Positions 44,401 to 55,700 of a DNA stretch of 64,000 bases are shown here, one piece after another (the stretch's first letter is position 1; each line of letters begins with the position of its first letter). The stretch lies in contig OY726572.1 in the NCBI GenBank assembly GCA_963383645.1, positions 21,854,792 to 21,918,791 of the forward strand. Reading direction: 5' to 3'. The stretch is from Muscardinus avellanarius. Lineage: Eukaryota > Chordata > Mammalia > Rodentia > Gliridae. A model generated the notes under the pieces. That model searched no databases and was not told the DNA's origin. It was given only the letters and a program-made list of their open reading frames with translations. The translations under genes and the position numbers were made by a program.

Positions 44401-45172
44401 AGTTTTATAGAAGCTGGGTGTGGGGGGCACAGCTTGTAATTCCTGTACTTAGGAGGCTGTAAGTTCAAGGTCTCAGAAACTTAGTGAGACCATTTCAAAA
44501 TAAAAAATAAAAAGAACTGGGGGTGTAGCTAGGAGACAATGTCTCTAGGTTCAATCTGCAGTACAAAAAAAAAAAAAAACATACACAAGATTTGGGTTCA
44601 AGACTGCAACTTCCCAATTATTACTTGAGCAACCCTGGCCAAGTCAATTACTCGCATCCTCACTTTCATTATGTGGAAATAAAAATGCTATTAGAAGTTA
44701 AACAGAATTGTTGGGAAGATTATCTGAGAAGAGCAAGATACAGCAAAACTTTGCCTTACCGATAAAAGTCGCTCTCTGGATCACTGTGCTGGATCTGGAA
44801 TGGTGCATTGGGATTCTTACAATCTAAAGGAAGGAGGTCATCAGGCAGAGGAGGTGACCCGGGGCAGGCAGGAAGCGGTTCACTCTCTTCAGTCTTTACA
44901 CCTTCTGCCTGCTGTTGATTCTGGGCCTGAGCGGTGGCAATCAGGTTGCGAAGACGGCGGTTGTGCTGGATCAACTGAATGGTGTGGATGGTGAGGCTGC
45001 AGGGCTCTGAGGGGATGTCCAACATAGTGGGGGGCTTGGGCTTGTTGGCTGAGGGCTGGTGCAGAGGCGGGTCATGGACTTCCACCAAGCGGAACTCGCG
45101 TGGGAGCAGATCAAAGGAACTTCTGTTGGTCTGGCTTGATGATATCGGTATCTCTCCCCAGTATCTCAACAT
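41145..45172 (-). CDS. SUPT7L: SUPT7L (STAF65 gamma), SAGA complex subunit, four coding exons, 412 aa
   Basis: Exons 45172-44760, 43734-43410, 42848-42611 and 41407-41145 join in frame to 412 aa (human 414). Residues about 144-220 form the histone-fold (Bromo_TP-like) domain, beginning E-L-S-W-H-S-C-R-Q-L-L. The flanking parts are Pro/Ser/Glu-rich and low in structure, and the C-terminus is a Ser/Asp-rich tail ending in a basic cluster (C-K-K-K-M-R-K-I). SUPT7L is a core architectural subunit of the human SAGA/STAGA histone acetyltransferase coactivator, pairing with TADA1 through the histone fold in the nucleus. The start ATG at 45172 corresponds to residue 3 of the human protein. The 5' UTR exon should lie near the CpG island at 47.8-48.2 kb. 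Confidence 0.96.
41767..41819 (+). repeat. (TTG)n then CT-rich microsatellite
   Basis: ttg triplets with two tta variants, followed by a ctctctctct run. In SUPT7L intron 3. Confidence 0.93.
41891..42107 (-). repeat. Composite SINE, subfamily A
   Basis: Reverse copy with (a/t)ctgact(t/c)atttc flanks. Confidence 0.85.
42108..42610 (-). other. SUPT7L: SUPT7L intron 3 remainder, nothing recognised
   Basis: Single-copy-looking intronic sequence next to the exon 3 donor. Confidence 0.4.
42611..42848 (-). CDS. SUPT7L: SUPT7L coding exon 3
   Basis: Acceptor ccaacag, donor gtaaga; residues 247-325. It includes K-I-K-E-E-P, which fits a sumoylation-type psi-K-x-E site by pattern only. Confidence 0.94.
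42975..43272 (+). repeat. ID element then composite SINE
   Basis: ID 42975-43060 and composite 43075-43272 ending in (caaa)n, with acttccact(a)gct-like flanks. Confidence 0.82.
43410..43734 (-). CDS. SUPT7L: SUPT7L coding exon 2 (histone fold)
   Basis: Acceptor ttttcag before 43734; residues 138-246, containing the complete histone-fold region. Donor gtgagg. Confidence 0.95.
44190..44580. repeat. Two composite SINEs of opposite orientation
   Basis: Reverse copy 44190-44366 (head truncated) with ataagggaac on both sides, and sense copy 44413-44580. Confidence 0.8.
44760..45172 (-). CDS. SUPT7L: SUPT7L coding exon 1
   Basis: Starts M-L-R-Y-W-G-E-I-P-I; residues 1-137 plus two bases of Arg138. 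Donor gtaagg is the complement of 44754-44759. Confidence 0.93.
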
Positions 45173-45668
45173 TTTGAAATAAGAGAAGATCTCTCTGGCT
45201 TAATGAAGATATCCTAAAAGTAATGTGTTTAAATATCTGGCAAATGTAGGTTGTAGGCTTCTGTAGTGAAAAATATGAAATCTAGCCAGTTATTTACATT
45301 AAAGGCAGGTGGTTGAAGACCACTTCAAAAAATGTTGCTGTTAGAAAAACTGTAGGACCAAAGATGTTCTCCCTGAAGAAATTGAGAGAAATACAACTGT
45401 TAGATATGGATCACTGTCGCACAATTCCTATTGCAATAAACCACAAGGTAGAATCTGAGTCCTTAGTAGACAAATAGTTGCAACGGTATCTAGGGCTTTA
45501 GCGTCCATGTGTTCTATTTCACTTCACCAACTCATCAACAGAACTACCATCATACCTGATTCTAAAGAATTTGTAGGGCATGAAACTTAAACATGAGGTT
45601 TGGAGTATTTCTCAGAGTATCTTGATAAAACTATGTTGGATCAATAGGAGAATAAAAAAGGAGAGTTA
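45173..45668 (-). other. SUPT7L: SUPT7L first intron, proximal part, nothing recognised
   Basis: About 500 bases upstream of the first coding exon; no SINE and no obvious second exon. Confidence 0.4.
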
Positions 45669-45669
45669 A

Positions 45670-46235
45670 AATAGTGTATGGCAATGCACAACTGTAATTC
45701 CAGTACTTGGGAGGCTGAGACAGGAAGATTACAGCTTCAAGGTCAGCCTCAGCAACTTAATGAGGCCCTCAGCAACTTAGTGAGTCACTGTTTCAAAATT
45801 TAAAAAAATAATAAAATAAAATAGAGCTGGGGGTGTAGTTAAGAGGTTGAACCCTTGTACTGGGTTCAATCACCAGTGCAAGGGGGAAAATAAGAGGTGG
45901 TCCTTATTCTGTGTGTGTTGGGCACGTTTTAACTGGTTCAGGTGGAAAAATCTATTTGAACTCCTCGTCTTATGCTTTTAACCTCGGACATATATAAGGA
46001 AGAATCTGAAAAAGTTCTGCTGAGCCAGGCACATGCTTGTAATCCTAGCACTGGAAGGCTGAGACACGAAGATTGCAGTTCGAAGACAGCCTCAGCTACT
46101 GCTTAGCTTAGTGAGGCCCTTTGCAACTCAGTGAGACCTTATTTCAAAATAAAGAATAAATAATAAGGCTGGGGGTGTAGCTAAGAGAATATCCCTGGGT
46201 TCCATCCCTAGTACTGGAGAAAAAAAAAAAAAAAG
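45670..46235 (+). repeat. Two sense composite SINEs
   Basis: Copies at 45670-45892 and 46022-46235 in the SUPT7L 5' intron. Confidence 0.82.
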
Positions 46236-46295
46236 CTTCTGCTATCTTTTAATTGGTATCCCTTGCTCTAGTCTCTCCTTTTACCTAATTTATTC

Positions 46296-46541
46296 CTTAC
46301 ACAATCGTGTGTGTGTGTGTGTGTGTGTGTGTCTGGGGATGGAACACAGGGGCATTTTGCCTCCGAGCTATACCTTCAGCCCTATTTTTTTATTCTCTTT
46401 TTTGAAAGAGGGTCTCACTAAGTTGCTGAGAGCATCACTCAGTAGCTGAGGCTGGTTTCAAACCTGTGGGATCCTCCGGTCTCGGCCTCCCAAGCACTAG
46501 GATTACAAGCATGCACCACCAGGCATGGCCTTACACAATCC
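46296..46541 (-). repeat. Composite SINE with GT-run tail and target-site duplication
   Basis: Body 46308-46530; cttacacaatc on both sides. Confidence 0.87.
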
Positions 46542-47114
46542 TTTAAAAACTCAAATCTAAACAATTCCATTGTCTATTGGGGAAAAAAAAAAGTCTGAAT
46601 TCTTTGGCTTACCATTAAGAAAAATGCTCAATCTGGCTTCAACTCACCTTTCCAGATTCATTGCTCATATATTTCTTCAAGTTTAACAAACATTTACCGA
46701 ACGCCTGGCATCATGTGAGGAGGCGAAGAACAATAATGCAAGTTCTATGTCCTAAAATGAGGTAGAGATACAGAAACAAAATATTTCAATATGAAAGTTT
46801 GTGAAATGAAATAATATGAAAGAAGGTCATTCTGGTACATACAGGAGGAGCTTCTTGGCTAAATGACTACCTTAGTTCTAATAATATCATACTAATCAGT
46901 TTCTCCAGAATGCCATGGATCTCCATGGTTGACCTTTTAAACTATGCCCTCTGCCGGAGACGCCCTGCCACCCCCCACATCCCTAGCTGACTTGTATTTG
47001 TTGTTAAGGACAGCTTAAGTTAGCACTCACCATCACTTCCTCAGTACATATCCCTTCCTAATAATCTCGCATCGCTTTGCATGTCTCTTGTTACATCATT
47101 TATCCCTGGATATT

Positions 47115-47480
47115 GTTTTTATTGGAGCACTACAGTGTCGCATCGTAATGTGGATCACGTTGACAACGGTATATACTCACATAGTACTTGGGTCCCTTCT
47201 CTCCTTCCCCTTTTCCCTCCCTCCCAATACTGAACGTCCATATTAACTAGGTTATATTCACACGTATACACATATTCGAATGTAGCTTTTCCATTAATCA
47301 ACCTCAGCCTTTTTCCTCCCCTCCCCTTCCTTTCTGGCTTTGCTGAGGTTTCCCCTCCAGAGTCCCTCTGGTATCCCTAATACTCCCTAGCTTGGGCATA
47401 TTACTGAAAACATATGCCCCTTCTCTTTCTGTGCTTGGCTAATCTCACTTAACATTAACCAGTACTTTTCTCAATCAAAT
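47115..47480 (-). mobile_element. Old L1 3' end fragment
   Basis: On the minus strand it shows a G-rich purine tract (complement of 47194-47226) followed by a sequence ending in ccaataaaaac, the same arrangement as the 3' UTR of the L1 in GPN1 intron 7 but more diverged. Confidence 0.5.
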
Positions 47481-47523
47481 TTATTTTCCCGCCTACCTGG
47501 GATGGTTATGGTCTTGGTACTGT

Positions 47524-47740
47524 GCCTAGCATTTATTGGGTGCTTACTACATATCAGGCTTCACCTTTATTATTTAGTTCAATTCTCCCAACAACGGTAT
47601 GAAGTAGATAATATCATTACTCCCATTCTTCAGATGTGGAAGCTGAGGCCGGGTCTTGTTCAAGGTCACATACACAGAGAGTTTAAAAAGTCAAGTCAGG
47701 CTCCAGAATCCGCACTCTTAACCTAACCTAGGCTGCCTCA
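47524..47740 (+). repeat. MIR, nearly complete
   Basis: Has gggtgcttactacatatcag, ttcagatgtggaagctgagg, caaggtcacatacacagaga and a final ctcttaac..ggctgcctca. It sits just upstream of the SUPT7L/SLC4A1AP island. Confidence 0.85.
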
Positions 47741-47759
47741 ATAAGTCGTTTCTGGAAGA

Positions 47760-48370
47760 ATAAATGAATGAATGAAATAACAAAAACTCGCTCTCTTCCC
47801 TAGCTTCACCTAATGGGCCAGGAAGGACGAGTACCGAACCTACGGAATGCCCCAGTTCCTCTGCTCCTCGGTCGGGGTCGGAGGCGCCGGTCAGAGGATC
47901 CTGGGGGCCGCCCGCTGTGCGCCGGAGGCGGGGAGGTCGGGATCTGAACCCGGACAACGAGGCGACCATTCACCGGCGCGTTCCCGGAGCCTGCGGGGCG
48001 ACAATCCACCTCCGAGGGGCTCGAAGCGAGGGTCGGATCCGGCCTGGAGGGCAGGTTTGTTGATTAGTGGGCCAGGACTTCCGGAAGTGCTTCTTCGCAA
48101 TCAGGCTGGGCCACAGGAAGTCACTACAATCCGATTGCCACCTCTAAAGATGTCCTCATTTTGCAGAGCCCCGCGGCAGCCTTTTTCTGTTATTCCGACC
48201 TACAAGTGTTGGCCACCACTTTACAGAGCTCTGGATTTTGAATGATCAACCCTACCATCCCCGCCTGGGGGAGACGCTGGGAGTTGGGAAGGAGGCGACG
48301 AAGGCAGGAACTCAGAGAGCGGAGGGCGAGGATTCCGAGGAACACCTTTTGCGGTTGCACCGGGGCGAGG
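47760..48370. promoter_or_regulatory. Bidirectional CpG-island promoter of SUPT7L and SLC4A1AP
   Basis: GC/CpG-rich block upstream of the SLC4A1AP start and continuing through its exon 1; no SINE inside it. A perfect ETS-type site, CCGGAAGT, is at 48081-48088. The non-coding SUPT7L first exon is expected on the minus strand here; possible donors (gtgaat, gtgaag) exist but none is decisive. Confidence 0.65.
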
Positions 48371-49027
48371 ATGGCTGACACTCCCTCTCAATCGGAACCG
48401 CCGGCGGCGCAAGAGCTCAGTGGCGACTTTAAAAAGCCGGCCCTGCCAGTGGCCCCGGCAGTGCGGGGTAAGGCCCCGGCCGCCGGTCCTGCAACCCCTG
48501 GGGAAGCGAAGAAAGAATGGCCCACGGAACTGCTGGACCCAGACTCTGGGGAGCCCGACGGCCCTCCGCCGCGGCCGGACAGCGGAGAGGCTCCGACGCC
48601 ACCGGAAGACCCGCTGCGCCCGCCGACCTCGGTTTCTTCTTCTGGCTGCCCGGCCCGGGCTTCCCCGTACCAAGAGCCGCCGTGGGGCAGCCCAGCCACG
48701 GCACCCTACAGCCTTGAGACTCTCAAGGGCGGCACCATCCTTGGCACCCGTAGCTTGAAAGGGTCGAGTTGCTGCCTGTTCGGAAGGCTGCCTAGCTGCG
48801 ACGTGTGCCTGGAGCATCCTTCGGTGTCTCGGTACCACGCCGTGCTGCAGCACAGGGCGGCCGGCCCCGACGGAGAACCAGACGCGCAGGGCTTTTACCT
48901 CTACGATTTGGGAAGTACCCACGGTACTTTCCTCAACAAAACTCGGATCCCACCCCGCACCTATTGTCGAGTCCACGTCGGGCACGTTTTTCGCTTTGGA
49001 GGCAGTACCCGGCTCTTTATCCTTCAG
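48371..49027 (+). CDS. SLC4A1AP: SLC4A1AP coding exon 1 (FHA domain)
   Basis: Residues 1-219, starting M-A-D-T-P-S-Q-S-E; holds the whole FHA domain. Donor gtaagt. Confidence 0.94.
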
Positions 49028-52000
49028 GTAAGTAGAAAAACCTAAAATGGAAACCTCGAGACTTCATCGTGCTGGGATCCTGAGCTTCTTAGGCTTTACT
49101 TGTGGGTGGGGATTTTTCTCAGTCAGCAATTACAAGTTTTAGTCCTCATCTACAAACCTCTGTACACATTACCCTATTTCTAACTTCCACATTCCTGAAC
49201 AATAAAATACCCCCCCCTTTTTTTTACTTGTTTTATCAGGGACCAGAGGAAGACCGGGAGGCAGAATCTGAGTTAACAGTAACACAGTTGAAGGAATTGC
49301 GTAAGCAGCAACAACTATTGTTGGAGAAGAAGATGCTTGGAGAAGATTCAGATGAAGAAGAGGAAATGGATACTGGGGAAAGGAAGAGAAATACTAGTAG
49401 CCAAGATGATGAGATGGGTTGTACCTGGGGAATGGGTAAGAAATTGGAAGTGCTGCCAGAGGTTAATGTGGGGTAGGGGGTTACTAGAGATTGAACCCAG
49501 GGTCATTTTGTCTCTGAGCTACACCCTCAGCCCTAGTTTTTATTCTTTATTTTGAAACAGGGCCTCACTAAGTTGTGGAAGGCCTCACTAAGTAGCTGAG
49601 GTTGGCTGCAAACCTGTGCTCCTCCTGTTTCAGCTTCCTAAGAACTGGGATTACAAGCATGCGCCACAACCCCTGGCTTTAGAAGTTAATATTTTGAGTT
49701 TGTCACTAGTGGTACCCTTAAATGTTTATCATACAGTCTGTTTTCATGACTCTTTGAGATAGTGCAAACAGAATTCGCAGACAAGAGAACCAAAACTCAG
49801 AGTTATTAACTTTACTGATGTAAAAAAAAGTTGAATTAATTACAGATACTATACAGAGGCTATGTAATTGAATTAATTACAAATAGTATGGAAATAGTAT
49901 CTCTCCATATACATGTGTATGTGTGTGTGTATGTATATAGAGAGAGTGGCTGTGTAGAGTGAGGTATGTTCTATTCTTACTAATGTCCATTTCTGGAGAG
50001 TGGCCAATTTCAGGTTAATTTATGGCTACAGGCAACACAAAGAATGATTTAGTCTTTAGTGTAAGTAATGAGGATTGAGTCCAGGGTGCTCTACCACTGA
50101 GCTCTACATTTTCTTCCTTCCTTTCTCCTTCCTTCCTTCCTTCCTTCCTTCCTTCCTTCCTTCCTTCCTTCCTTCCTTCCTTCTTTTCTGTGGCACTGGG
50201 GTTCCTGGAAACCCTTTTACCTTCGGGCTACACTCCCAGACCTATTTTTATTTGGAAACAGGGTCTCTTAAGCCAGCACGGCTGGCTTCGAACCTGCGCA
50301 ATCCTCCTGTCTCTGCCTCCCAAGCGCAAGGATTACAATCGTGCGCCACCACGCCTGGCTCTTTATTTATTTAGAGATAAAGCCTCACTAAGTTACCAAG
50401 GCTAGCCTTGAATTTGGAATCTTCCTGCTTCATCCTCCTAAGCATCTGAGATTGGTAGCTGGACCACTATGCACAACTTTGATGGATATTTTTATTTATT
50501 TATTCACTTATTTTTTTGTTACTGGAATTGAACCCAGCCCCCCCCCCCCCCTTTTCTGAACCAGGTCTCACTAAGTTGCTAAGGGTATTGTTAAATTGCT
50601 AAGGCTGGTCTTGAACCTGTAATGCTTCTGTCTCAGGCTCTCAAGTAACTAGGATTACAGATGTGCACCACCCTGCCTGGCTTCAGTGGATATTTAAAAT
50701 GTGTTTTAATGCACTTTCTTATTCAAAACATTTCCTCAGCATACAATTAACTTACTATCTTCACTATTAAAAAAAATATATTTATTAGTTGGGTGTGGTG
50801 GTACACACCTGTAATCCTAATACTTGTGAGGCTGAGACAGGAGGATTACAGGTTGGAGGCCAGCCTCAGCAATTTAGTGAAACCCTCAACAACTTAGACT
50901 CCATTTCAAAATTTTAAAAAAGGGAGTTGGGCGTGGTGGCGCACGCTTGCAATCCCAGCATTCCGGAGGCTGAGACTGGAAGATCATGGTTCTTGGACAG
51001 CCTCAGCTACTTAGTGAGGCCCTCTGCAACTTGTGAGACCCTGTTTCAAAATAAAGAATAAAAAATAGGGTGAGGGGTATAGCGCAGAGGTTGAATGCCC
51101 CTGGTGGGTTTCATCCCAGGCTTGCAAAAAAAAATAATAATAAAAAATAAATAATAATAATAATAATGATAAAATGAAATAAAAATTAAAAAAATTAAAA
51201 AATAGCTGAAGTGTAGCTTGGAGGTAGAATGCCCCTTGATTCAATCCCTAGTATTGATTCAATCCCCAGTACTATACTATAGTTTTTTATATATTTTATA
51301 TCTACAAATATATATTTATATATAAATATGCATATATTAAAAATATATGTTACTGACCTTGTCCTACATACAATTATCACTGGAGGGGGTGGAACTACAT
51401 TCAGTCAATTATGGAATATTATTTAGTATATTATCTTGAGTTTTTTTGTACTTTGTGAAAATTCCTTGAAGGGTAGAATATCTAATTAGAGAAAGCTGGC
51501 CCCTTAGCCAAAGGAATGAATTGAATTTTCTACAAACACTAGCCATTTTAGAAGATGGATATTCAGAAGCCAAGACTATAAAAAAAGAGAGGATGGCTTT
51601 AATATGTAGCTAGGAACACAGAGTAAATATTCCGAAATTGCTGGTGCTAAGTGCTAAACAAAGTTAGAATTAGAGAAGGGGGCAGTCCCTGCGGACCTGG
51701 GCCTGTGTGGTCTACCGTGGTACCCGCAGGTGGTCATTGAGTACTCGCAGCATGGCTAGACCAAATGGGCTGTAAATACAAAATGTACACTGGCTGGAAC
51801 CCAGAGGCATTCGACCTCCGAGCTACACCCCCTGCCCAGTTTTTAATTCTTTTATTTTGAAACCGGGTCTCACTGAGTTGTGGAGGGCCTCACTAAGGAG
51901 CTGAAGTTGTCCGCGAACCGAGATCCTCTGGTCTCAGCCTCCCGAATGCTGGGATTATAAGCGTGCGCCACCACGCCCGGCTGTACACTGGATTTCAAAG

Positions 52001-52757
52001 ACTGAAAAAGAATGTAAAATATCTCACTCATGATGATCTCATATTGACTATGTCAGAATGACAATACTATAACCTGTTTCTTTTTGTTTTTTTTAATGTT
52101 AATATAAAATGTAAGATTATGTGTATGGCTTTCATTATAATTCTATTGAGTAGCACTGACTTAGATCTTCAGAAAATTCTTAGCAAAAGGGTCTTGATCT
52201 GGGACTTGCGGGAAAGGAGCAGTAACTCTTATGAAGCTGATTGATACTCATGGTAGGGACTAATGATTTTAAGAGAATAATGGATTTACCAGTCAATTTG
52301 GCAGATATGAGAAGTATTAAGAATTTATATTGGAGACAAAGTATTAGACCCGAGTAAGAGAAAGAATCCGAGTAAGAGAAAGACCCGAGTAAGAGAAAGG
52401 GTGAGGAGCTCAGATTTCTTTCAAAAATTTTGCCTTTAGCAAATTTGCCCATGGATGAGTTTACTTAAAACTAATATATATGGCCTGTTGTTTTATATTA
52501 TGTTGTTTTGATGGTTTTCTATTAATTATATAACTTGCTACTTGTAAGATTTCAAAAGCATTTATAAACTTCTTGTTTCTTACCTTGATCAGAACTTAGA
52601 AGTTATATTGTTAACTTTTTCCCATACTTTCCTCATGTAAGTCTTTGTTGAGTTGTTTCAAGTTATTAATAATACTGTCTATTTTATATTTCAATTTTTT
52701 TGGCAGTACTGTGGTTGGAACCCATGGGCATTCTACGTCCGAGCTACACTCCCAGCC

Positions 52758-52796
<39 letters not shown>

Positions 52797-55700
52797 TTGC
52801 AGTACTGGGAATGGAACCCAGGGGCATTGTACCTCCAAGCTACACCCCTAGCCCCATTTTTTAGCCTTTTTTAAAAATTTTGGAAACAGGGTCTCACTGA
52901 TTTGTGAAGGACCTCACTAAGTAGTTTATTCTTTATTTTGAAACAGGGTCTCATTGAGTTACAAAGGGCCTCACTAAGTTTGTTTGTTTGTTTGTTTATT
53001 TATTTATTTTGGTGGTTTTGGGGTTCCTGGAAACTCTTCTGCCTCTGGGCTACACTCCCAGACCTATTTTATATTTTTGTTTGAAAACAAGGTCTCTTAA
53101 GCCAGCGAGGCTGTCTTTGAACCTGCGCGATCCTCCTGTCTCCGCCTCCCAAGTGCAGGGATTACAAGTGTGCACCACCATGCCCGGCTAATACTTCATT
53201 TTTTTTTTTTTTTTTTTTTTTGGTGGTACTGGGGTTCCTGGAAGCCCTTCTATCTCCGGGCCACACTCCCAGACCTATTTTTTACATTTTTATTTGGAAA
53301 CAGGGTCTCCTAAGCCATAGCGCGCGGCTAGCTTCGAACCTGCGTGATCCTCCTGTCTCTGCCTCCCAAGCGCGGGGATTACAAGCGTGCGCCACCACGC
53401 CCGGCTAATACTTCAATTTTTTAAAATTAAAATTTAGCTGGGCATAGTGGCGCACACTTGTAATCCCTGCGCTTGGGAGGCGGAGTCAGGAGGATCGTGC
53501 AGGTTCAGAGCCAGCCTCACTGGCTTAAGAAACCCTGTTTCCAAATAAAAAATATAAAATACGTCTGGGAGTATAGCCCGGAGGCAGAAGGGTTCCATCT
53601 CCAATACCACCACCAAAAAAAAATAAATAAATAAATAAAATTTACATTTAATTTTTAATTTTTGTGGCACTGGGGATTGAACCCAGAGGCATTCCACCTT
53701 TGAGCTACATCCCAGCTCTATTTTATCTTTATTTGGGTACATGGTTTGCTATATTGATGAGTGTCACTACTTGCTGAGGCTGTCTTTGAACTTGGTGATC
53801 CTCCTTTCTCAGCCTCCCATGCACGAGGATCACAAGCATATGTCACCATGCCTAGTATACATTTAATTCTTAAAAAAGAAAAAAGTTGCCTTTAAAATAA
53901 AGTGATAGAGCTGGGTGTGGTGGCACACACTTGTAATCCTCGCACTTGGGAGGCCGAGACAGGAGGATCGCACAGGTTTGAAGCCAGCCTTATCTACTTA
54001 GTGAGGCTCTTGGCAACTTAGTGAGACCCTGTTTCCAAATAAAATATAAAATAGGTCTGGGAGTATAGCCTGGAGGTAGAAAGCCTCTGGGTTCCACCCC
54101 CAGTACCACATAAATAAATAAATAAATAAATAAATAGTGATAACTGGGCATGGTGGTGGTATGTACTTGTAATCCCAGTACTCGGGAGGCTGAGATAGGA
54201 GAATTGCAGGTTCATGGACAACCTCTGCAACTTAGTAAGGCCCTCAGCAACTTAATGAGACTGTTTCAAAATAAAAAATGAAATAGAGCTAGGGGTATAG
54301 CCCAATGGTAAAATGCCCCTGGGCTCAATCCTTAGTACCAAAATATTAGTAATACTAATAATGATGATAAAGTGATGGGGAAAAAAGCCAGGTATGGTGG
54401 CACACACTTGTAATCCTTGTAGTTGGGAGGCTGAGATAGGAGGTTGCTGGTTTAAGGCCATTCTCCACAACTTAGTGACCCTGTTTCAAAATAAAAAGTA
54501 AGGTAGGGCTGGAGGTCGTACTCAGAGGTAGAATGAATGCCTGAGTTCAATCCTTAGTACCACCAAAAAAAAAAAAAAAAAAACAACCCCTAGAAATGTC
54601 ATAGAAGTTTGATTTGTATGTAACTTAGAAAACTTAAATATGTTCATAGTGCTATTTTTGGTTGTTTTACCTCCACCAGCAAATATCTTTTTTTATGCAG
54701 CCTAAAAGGATGGTGGGTGCCATGCAGACAATCTTTCACATATTTGATTCTCTTTCCATTCTTTCTCACACCCTGTAGGAGAAGATGCTGTAGAGGATGA
54801 AGCTGAAGAGAACCCCATTGTCTTAGAGTTCCAGCAAGAAAGGGAAGCCTTTTATATAAAGGATCCAAAAAAGGCTCTCCAGGGATTCTTCGACCGAGAG
54901 GGTATGCAAACAGTTTCTGACTCTGACGGCAAAGTGAGCCTCAGGCTTAGAAATGCTTTACTTGCTGTTTTCTTTGTTGAGTTCTTGCCCTTGTGGTCAG
55001 TGGCTTCAGGTTTAATTTTGGTTTATTTTTTCGTGGTGTTGGATATTTGAACCTAGTGCCTTCTGTATGCTAGGCAAGTACTCTACCACTGAGCTATACT
55101 CCCAGCCTCAGATTTATTTTGAAAGCAGTAAAAATGTTTTTATTCTCTTTTCTCCTCTTGGGATAAAGGAGTACTTTTTTCTTGCTTCATCTAATTCTCA
55201 AAAATCCTGGATTTTCTTGGTAGGGAAATTGAGCCAATGTATTGTATTTTTTATTCCTTTTTTTTTTTTGGCAGGTCTAGGGATGGAACCCAGGGGCATT
55301 TGACCTCTGAGCTACATCCCCTGCCCTACTTTTTATTCTTTATTTTGAAACCGGGTCTCACTGAGTTGCAGAGGGCCTCACTAAGTAGCTGAGGCTGTCC
55401 GTGAACCACGATCCTCCGGTCTCAGCCTCCCGAATGCTGGGATTACAAGTGTGCGCCACCATGCCTGGCTTTTTTTATTCCTAATTAACCTCATCTTTTG
55501 TATTTTTTAACATAAATTTTGACTTTATATCATTAAAAATTTCCATAGAAGATTGTTTCAGAGCCAGGCATGGTGGCACACAATTGTAATCCCAGCATTT
55601 GGGAGGCTGAGACAGGAGAATTGTGGCCAGCCTCAGCTACTTAGTGAAGTCCTTTGCAACTCAGTGAGACCCTGTTTAAAATAAAGAATATCTCGGCAAC

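Noticed and set aside
46680..46800. Possible ancient repeat (aacaaacatttaccgaacgcctggc)
   Set aside because: Weak resemblance to a common mammalian repeat start, too decayed to assign by eye.
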